Source: Limnohabitans sp. | GTDB lineage: Bacteria; Pseudomonadota; Gammaproteobacteria; Burkholderiales; Burkholderiaceae_C | DNA: 9,343 nucleotides | Direction: 5' to 3' | Assembly (NCBI GenBank): GCA_015657605.1 | Contig: JACDQO010000414.1 | Coordinates: forward strand, 1 to 9,343 | Shown here: positions 6,312 to 9,343 of the stretch, in pieces | Numbering within the stretch: the stretch's first letter is position 1 | Layout of the letters: each line of letters starts with the position of its first letter | The notes under the pieces: generated by a model | The model's database searches: none | The model's input: only the letters and a program-made list of their open reading frames with translations | Told to the model about the DNA's origin: nothing | Translations under genes and position numbers: made by a program

Positions 6312-7307
6312 TTACTCCAAACGCATTTCGCGGATGATGGCGCGGAATTGGTCCATTTGACGCCGCAGCATCGCATCTTGCTCGGCGGGTGTTGAGCCAA
6401 CGCCCTCTGCGCCCAAATCGTTCAGTCGCTTGACCACATCGGGGTGTCGAACGGCTGCAATGACTTCTCTGTTCAGGCGGTCGATGATGTCCTTGGGTGT
6501 TTTGGCGGGTGCAAAGACGCCGTTCCATCCTTCCAGCTCGAGGTTAGGAAAGCCCAGCTCTCTCACCGTGGGAACATCAGGCAAGCCTGGGATGCGCTTG
6601 GATGCGGTGGTGGCCAAAGCCTTGAGTGTGCCGGCCTTGATCTCGGCCAAGGAAGAGGACAACTGATCACCACCGACTTGGAGGCGGCCTGCCAGCAGTT
6701 CTTGTTTCAATGGGGCTGCGCCCTTGAATGGAATGTGGGTGATGTTGACCTTGCTTTCCTTTTTGAAGGCTTCGCCCAAAACGTGCATGGTGGAGCCGGG
6801 ACCGGTCGAGCCATAGTTGTATTGCAGCGCAGGGTTGCCACGCAAAAGGGCTGCCAGCTCTCTCAGGTCTTTGGCTGGAACACTGGGGCTGGAAGTCCAC
6901 ACAAAAGGCACATAGACCGCAATCGACACCCCAGCAAAGTCGGTGTCCACGTTGAAGGGCGAGCGGTTGGCCAGGGTCTGTGCCACCGATGCCAGCGGAA
7001 AGGACAGGTTGTGCATCATGATGGTGTAACCATCTGGCGCAGCTTTGGCCATCAAGTCAGCCCCAATGGCACCACCAGCGCCCCCCCGGTTGTCAATGGT
7101 CACGGGTTGCCCCATGGATTCGCTCATGCGTTGGGCCACGATGCGGGCCACAATGTCTGTGGTGCCACCGGCCGGGAAAGGCACGATCATTTTGATGGGT
7201 TTGTTGGGATAGGCTTGCGCCGATACCGAGGTCTGGACGCCCAAGGCCAGCAGCCCGAACAAACCCAGAGTGCACAAGTGATGCCATGTTTGGCGAAGTG
7301 ATCGCAT
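6312..7307 (-). CDS. Bug-family periplasmic solute-binding protein (tripartite tricarboxylate transporter receptor, TctC-like)
   Basis: A 331-residue exported protein. Residues 1-30 form a Sec signal peptide: a basic N-terminus (MRSLRQTWHH), a hydrophobic LGLFGLLALGV core and a VSA/QA cleavage site. The mature part opens with the Bug signature YPNKPIKMIVPFPAGGTTDIVARI, split here by residues 33-37 and 38 onward, then NRGGAGGAIGADLMAKAAPDGYT and later GSTGPGSTMHVLGEAF and PFKGAAPLKQELLAG. These are the two lobes of a venus-flytrap fold that captures small carboxylates in the periplasm. Burkholderiales encode many such receptors without adjacent TctA/TctB membrane genes, and none is seen here. 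AGGAG five to six bases before ATG 7305-7307 supports the start. It lies 97 bases downstream of the broken small exported gene and 31 bases from the convergent dehydrogenase stop. The ligand is unknown; the neighbouring dehydrogenase hints at an organic acid, but only weakly. Confidence 0.93.
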   Translation of the reverse strand: MRSLRQTWHHLCTLGLFGLLALGVQTSVSAQAYPNKPIKMIVPFPAGGTTDIVARIVAQRMSESMGQPVTIDNRGGAGGAIGADLMAKAAPDGYTIMMHNLSFPLASVAQTLANRSPFNVDTDFAGVSIAVYVPFVWTSSPSVPAKDLRELAALLRGNPALQYNYGSTGPGSTMHVLGEAFKKESKVNITHIPFKGAAPLKQELLAGRLQVGGDQLSSSLAEIKAGTLKALATTASKRIPGLPDVPTVRELGFPNLELEGWNGVFAPAKTPKDIIDRLNREVIAAVRHPDVVKRLNDLGAEGVGSTPAEQDAMLRRQMDQFRAIIREMRLE

Positions 7308-7404
7308 GTTGTCTCCTGTTGATGGGATCCCTCGGGGATGGCCAAGGGACAGGATTCAATATCACACAGCTTGGGCAGCTTGTGGGATCACCAACGCGAC
7401 AAGC
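7308..7404 (-). other. Intergenic leader upstream of the Bug receptor, with a short inverted repeat
   Basis: These 97 bases separate the broken exported-protein gene from the Bug receptor gene. They hold the receptor's ribosome binding site, a perfect ATCCC-TCG-GGGAT repeat at 7327-7339, and an imperfect hairpin around 7365-7384 (CACA-GCT against AGC-TGTG with one bulged A). That hairpin is not followed by a T-run, so I do not call it a terminator. A TGTGATATT sequence on the minus strand could be an extended -10 box, but no good -35 accompanies it. Confidence 0.35.
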
Positions 7405-7799
7405 TCAACAAACTCGGCGAGCGATTTTTTGAATGGCAGAGGTCGGATCAATGTCAAGCCACTCGTGGAGCATGCCTTGGCGGCCAACTTGTTTGCCGGT
7501 GAGCATGGGGCCGCTGAAGTAAGTCATGTGCATGACCCGGGCCATTTTGGCGTTGCAATTGATTTGCAGCTGAGTTTGGACAGACAAATACGCGACGCCA
7601 TCGGCGGTGCTTTGCGGTTTTTGTAATCCACCGCACTCCACAAAACCTTGCGGCCGCCTTCATCCTTGATGCTGTGTGCATCGATGAAAAACATGCCTTG
7701 ATCGTTCAAGGTGATGGCGTCCCATTTTGGGGTGGCGGCGAAAGCGTTCAGGGTGCCAAGGCTGAACAAAAACCAAAATGCAAATGAGAGGCTTCGCAT
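7405..7799 (-). pseudogene. Small exported protein, surface-adhesin E-like family, disrupted by a one-base frameshift
   Basis: The gene starts at ATG 7797-7799 with a clear signal peptide (MRSLSFAFWFLFSLGTLNAFA, cut before ATPKW). It continues with W-DAITLNDQGMFFIDAHSIKDEGG and KVLWSAVDYK. At a run of five A's on the coding strand (T's at 7618-7622) the frame breaks. The rest of the protein continues in the -1 frame: KPQSTADGVAYLS, an INC motif, MTYFSGPMLTGKQV, EWLDIDPTS and a final RRVC, ending at TGA 7407-7405. Six A's instead of five would give one continuous 131-residue protein with Trp-start, Tyr/Phe-x-Asp, internal Cys and C-terminal Cys, as in the adhesin E-like family (by recollection, not search). 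Without repair, the first frame ends near 7524 with about 90 residues. It begins 5 bases after the ispB stop, so it is probably co-transcribed. True mutation, sequencing error and slippage are all possible. Confidence 0.75.
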
Positions 7800-7804
7800 G
7801 GCGA

Positions 7805-8788
7805 TCAAGTGCGTCGATTCAGCAATTGAGACGCCAGATTGACCATGGCTGCTCGGTGAGGGTTGTCAGGCAGCAGCATGGCCGCATCGATGGCGCGCTG
7901 AGCCTCTGCTGCAGCGGCATTGCGCGTCGCTTCCAGGGCGCCAGTGGCTCTGACAATGGCTGCAATCTCTGTGATTTTGTCGACGCTGCCTGTTTCGATC
8001 GCTTCGCGAACCGTTTGCCTTTGTAACTCGTTGCCGCGCTGCATGGCCAAAATCAAGGGCAGGGTGGTTTTCCCCTCGCGCAGGTCATCGCCCAAGTTTT
8101 TGCCCATTTCTGCGGCATTGCCGTCGTAATCGAGCACATCGTCGATCACCTGGAAGGCCGTGCCCAGGGCTTGGCCATAGTCGGCGCAAGCGGTTTCGAT
8201 CGAGGCATCACTGCCCGCCAAAATGGCGCCCAATCGGGCACTGGCCTCAAACAATTTGGCGGTTTTAGAACGGATCACGCGCAGATAGCCGTCTTCGTTC
8301 AGAGAGGCGTCGTGCATGTTCATCAGTTGCAAGACCTCGCCTTCGGCGATCACATTGGTGGCGTCGGCCAGGGTTTGCATGACCCGCATGCTTTGCGCGT
8401 CCACCATCATTTGGAAAGCACGTGAATACAAAAAGTCACCCACCAGAACGCTGGCAGGGTTTCCAAAATTTTCGTTGGCAGTGGGGCGACCACGCCGCAA
8501 AGTGGATTCGTCCACCACATCGTCGTGAAGCAAAGTGGCGGTGTGGATAAATTCAACAACGGCGGCCAAGTTGTGGCGCTGCTGGCCGGTGTAGCCCAAA
8601 GCCCCGCAGGTCAGCAGCAGCAAAACCGGACGCAATCGTTTGCCACCCGCAGAGATGATGTATTGCGCCACTTCCCCCACCAAAGGAACGCCTGAGTCAA
8701 GCCGTTGGGCAATGACGAGGTCGACAGCGGCCATGTCGGGGGCTACCAGTTCGAGGGCAGCAGCTGAGCTGTGTTCTGAGGCTGACAA
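7805..8788 (-). CDS. ispB: Polyprenyl (octaprenyl) diphosphate synthase
   Basis: A trans-prenyltransferase that extends farnesyl diphosphate with isopentenyl units to make the ubiquinone side chain; cytosolic, probably a homodimer. The 327-residue protein shows GGKRLRP (48-54), the first aspartate-rich motif DDVVD (89-93) with the RRGRPTAN segment after it, VLVGDFLYSRAFQMM, IAEGEVLQL, the KTAKLF lysine, and the second aspartate-rich motif DDVLD (216-220). Ala84, five residues before the first DDxxD, is small, which fits a long-chain product. Similarity to E. coli IspB is high across the whole length. The start is taken as TTG 8786-8788: the frame closes seven codons upstream and the N-terminal ALELVAPDMAAVD is conserved in relatives. 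The only nearby ATG (8734) would remove part of it. The ribosome binding site is weak. It is divergent from rplU, as is common in proteobacteria. Confidence 0.95.
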   Translation of the reverse strand: MSASEHSSAAALELVAPDMAAVDLVIAQRLDSGVPLVGEVAQYIISAGGKRLRPVLLLLTCGALGYTGQQRHNLAAVVEFIHTATLLHDDVVDESTLRRGRPTANENFGNPASVLVGDFLYSRAFQMMVDAQSMRVMQTLADATNVIAEGEVLQLMNMHDASLNEDGYLRVIRSKTAKLFEASARLGAILAGSDASIETACADYGQALGTAFQVIDDVLDYDGNAAEMGKNLGDDLREGKTTLPLILAMQRGNELQRQTVREAIETGSVDKITEIAAIVRATGALEATRNAAAAEAQRAIDAAMLLPDNPHRAAMVNLASQLLNRRT

Positions 8789-8868
8789 ATGGACAATCCG
8801 GATGGGTTACCCGGCGATACCGGGTCGACAAGTGCGTTTTTCAAGCTTTGTCTTAGGAGTTGTCCATT
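8788..8868. repeat. Nine-base inverted repeat flanking the ispB leader
   Basis: AATGGACAA at 8788-8796 and its exact complement TTGTCCATT at 8860-8868 enclose 63 bases. One arm touches the ispB start codon and the other abuts the TATAAT box on the minus strand. The pair could act as two halves of an operator, or as RNA pairing if a transcript begins upstream of 8868. Its function is unknown. Confidence 0.45.
8809..8825 (-). promoter_or_regulatory. GC-rich hairpin in the ispB 5' leader
   Basis: ACCCGG, loop of five bases, CCGGGT: a perfect six-pair stem centred about 29 bases upstream of the ispB TTG start. It lies inside the nine-base inverted repeat. No T-run follows it on the ispB transcript, so it is not an intrinsic terminator. 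It may limit ribosome access or stabilise the message. Confidence 0.4.
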
Positions 8869-8871
8869 ATA
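8866..8871 (-). promoter_or_regulatory. Candidate -10 box of the ispB promoter
   Basis: The minus strand reads TATAAT exactly, about 78 bases before the ispB start. No convincing -35 is present at 16-18 bases (the best is GCAACG or nearby). Placement in the divergent spacer supports the call. Confidence 0.45.
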
Positions 8872-8921
8872 GGTAAAGCCAATGTCTGCGTTGCCTTGGG
8901 TCCATGCTTGGACTTGAGGAT

Positions 8922-8951
8922 TTGCTGGGTCAATGCGTTGCGTGCTAAAAT
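8922..8951 (+). promoter_or_regulatory. Sigma-70-type promoter of rplU-rpmA
   Basis: The -35 TTGCTG (8922-8927) and -10 TAAAAT (8946-8951) are separated by 18 bases, with TGC immediately before the -10 giving an extended -10 element (TGCTAAAAT). Transcription should start near 8957-8959, leaving a leader of about 46 bases before rplU. This is the best promoter in the spacer. Confidence 0.6.
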
Positions 8952-8957
8952 CTCGGG

Positions 8958-8981
8958 TTCCTTGGGGATTAGCCCTTGGAA
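8958..8981 (+). promoter_or_regulatory. Potential 5'-terminal stem-loop of the rplU-rpmA mRNA
   Basis: TTCC-TT-GGG, loop GATTAG, CCC-TT-GGAA forms a symmetrical stem in which the central TT/TT is a two-base internal mismatch. It begins almost exactly at the predicted transcription start. A stem at the extreme 5' end is known to protect mRNAs from pyrophosphohydrolase-triggered decay; it might also be a regulatory fold. It is moderate in stability because of the U-U mismatches. Confidence 0.35.
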
Positions 8982-9004
8982 ACTTCCATTCAAAGAGGTC
9001 ATTT

Positions 9005-9316
9005 ATGTACGCGGTCATAAAAACCGGTGGCAAACAGTATCGTGTTGTCGCTGGCGAAAAAATTAAAGTAGAACAGATTGCTGCGGACGTTGGCCAGGAA
9101 ATCGTGATCGATCAAGTTCTCGCAGTCGGCAACGGCGCAGACCTGAAGATCGGCACGCCCCTGGTGTCCGGCGCCACAGTCAAAGCCACTGTTTTGGCAC
9201 ATGGCAAGCACGACAAAGTGCACATCTTCAAGATGCGCCGTCGCAAGCACTATCAGAAACGTCAGGGTCACCGTCAGCAGTTCACCGAACTGCAAATCGG
9301 CGCGATCGCTGCCTGA
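9005..9316 (+). CDS. rplU: 50S ribosomal protein L21
   Basis: A 103-residue protein, the same length as E. coli L21, that binds 23S rRNA in the large subunit. It begins with the invariant [14 protein letters not shown] and continues with GEKIKVEQI. The C-terminal RNA-binding signature is [19 protein letters not shown], followed by a FTELQI strand. The frame is open upstream to 8933, but the true start is ATG 9005-9007: GAGG lies seven bases before it and the protein aligns from this residue. rpmA follows after 12 bases, forming the usual rplU-rpmA pair, normally followed by the GTPase gene obg outside the window. Confidence 0.98.
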   Translation: MYAVIKTGGKQYRVVAGEKIKVEQIAADVGQEIVIDQVLAVGNGADLKIGTPLVSGATVKATVLAHGKHDKVHIFKMRRRKHYQKRQGHRQQFTELQIGAIAA

Positions 9317-9328
9317 GGAGAATAGGTC

Positions 9329-9343
9329 ATGGCACAGAAAAAA
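9329..9343 (+). CDS. rpmA: 50S ribosomal protein L27, first five codons only
   Basis: Only MAQKK is visible before the window ends. L27 of proteobacteria commonly begins MAQKKGGGS or MAHKKAGGS, and rpmA almost always follows rplU, so the call rests on position and these five residues. GAGGAG overlapping the rplU stop, about eight bases before the ATG, is a good ribosome binding site. Confidence 0.9.

Noticed and set aside
6444..7301. A 285-codon open frame on the plus strand opposite the Bug receptor
   Set aside because: The Bug receptor with signal peptide and ribosome binding site fully explains the region; the other frame is glycine/histidine-rich shadow coding.
8743..9033. A 96-codon minus-strand frame across the ispB/rplU spacer
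   Set aside because: It overlaps the starts of both ispB and rplU, the best promoters and several repeats, and resembles no family I recognise.
1..9343. tRNA genes, CRISPR arrays, insertion sequences or phage genes
   Set aside because: No cloverleaf, no regularly spaced repeats and no transposase, integrase or phage-like protein was seen on either strand.

Overview
The window looks like ordinary chromosome of a betaproteobacterium, most likely order Burkholderiales and plausibly Comamonadaceae. The basis is the combination of a Bug-type periplasmic solute-binding protein, the divergent ispB / rplU-rpmA arrangement, the pilB-pilC-pilD-coaE-zapD-yacG gene order, and the protein sequences themselves. 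The placement is by recognition of families and order; no database search was possible. Coding density is high, with only two non-coding gaps of about 200 bases. I saw no RNA genes, insertion sequences, CRISPR arrays or prophage genes.

Layout from left to right. (1) The 3' end of a MutT-type NUDIX hydrolase gene (+) enters from the left edge and converges on the next block with 8 bases between stops. (2) A tightly packed six-gene block on the minus strand reads pilB, pilC, pilD, coaE, zapD, yacG (from about 5193 down to 322). Gaps run from a 4-base overlap to 22 bases. It links type IV pilus assembly (motor ATPase, inner-membrane platform, prepilin peptidase) to CoA synthesis, FtsZ bundling and gyrase protection. 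(3) A 196-base divergent spacer carries a candidate sigma-54 (-24/-12) promoter reading toward pilB. (4) A beta-hydroxyacid dehydrogenase of the 3-hydroxyisobutyrate dehydrogenase / glyoxylate reductase type (+). (5) Converging on it, a Bug-family tripartite tricarboxylate transporter receptor (-). (6) A small exported protein of the surface-adhesin E-like type (-), broken by a one-base deletion in an A/T homopolymer. (7) ispB, polyprenyl diphosphate synthase for the ubiquinone side chain (-), 5 bases upstream of the broken gene. (8) A divergent promoter region, then rplU (L21) and the first five codons of rpmA (L27) on the plus strand.

The points most worth a second look are these. The PilB motor protein is only about 405 residues long and lacks the N-terminal MshEN-type domain, although its ATPase core is intact. 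The small exported protein needs exactly one extra A in a five-A run to become a full 131-residue protein. A sigma-54-like promoter sits upstream of pilB. The ispB/rplU spacer contains several inverted repeats. I found no convincing evidence of a wholly undescribed multi-gene system.
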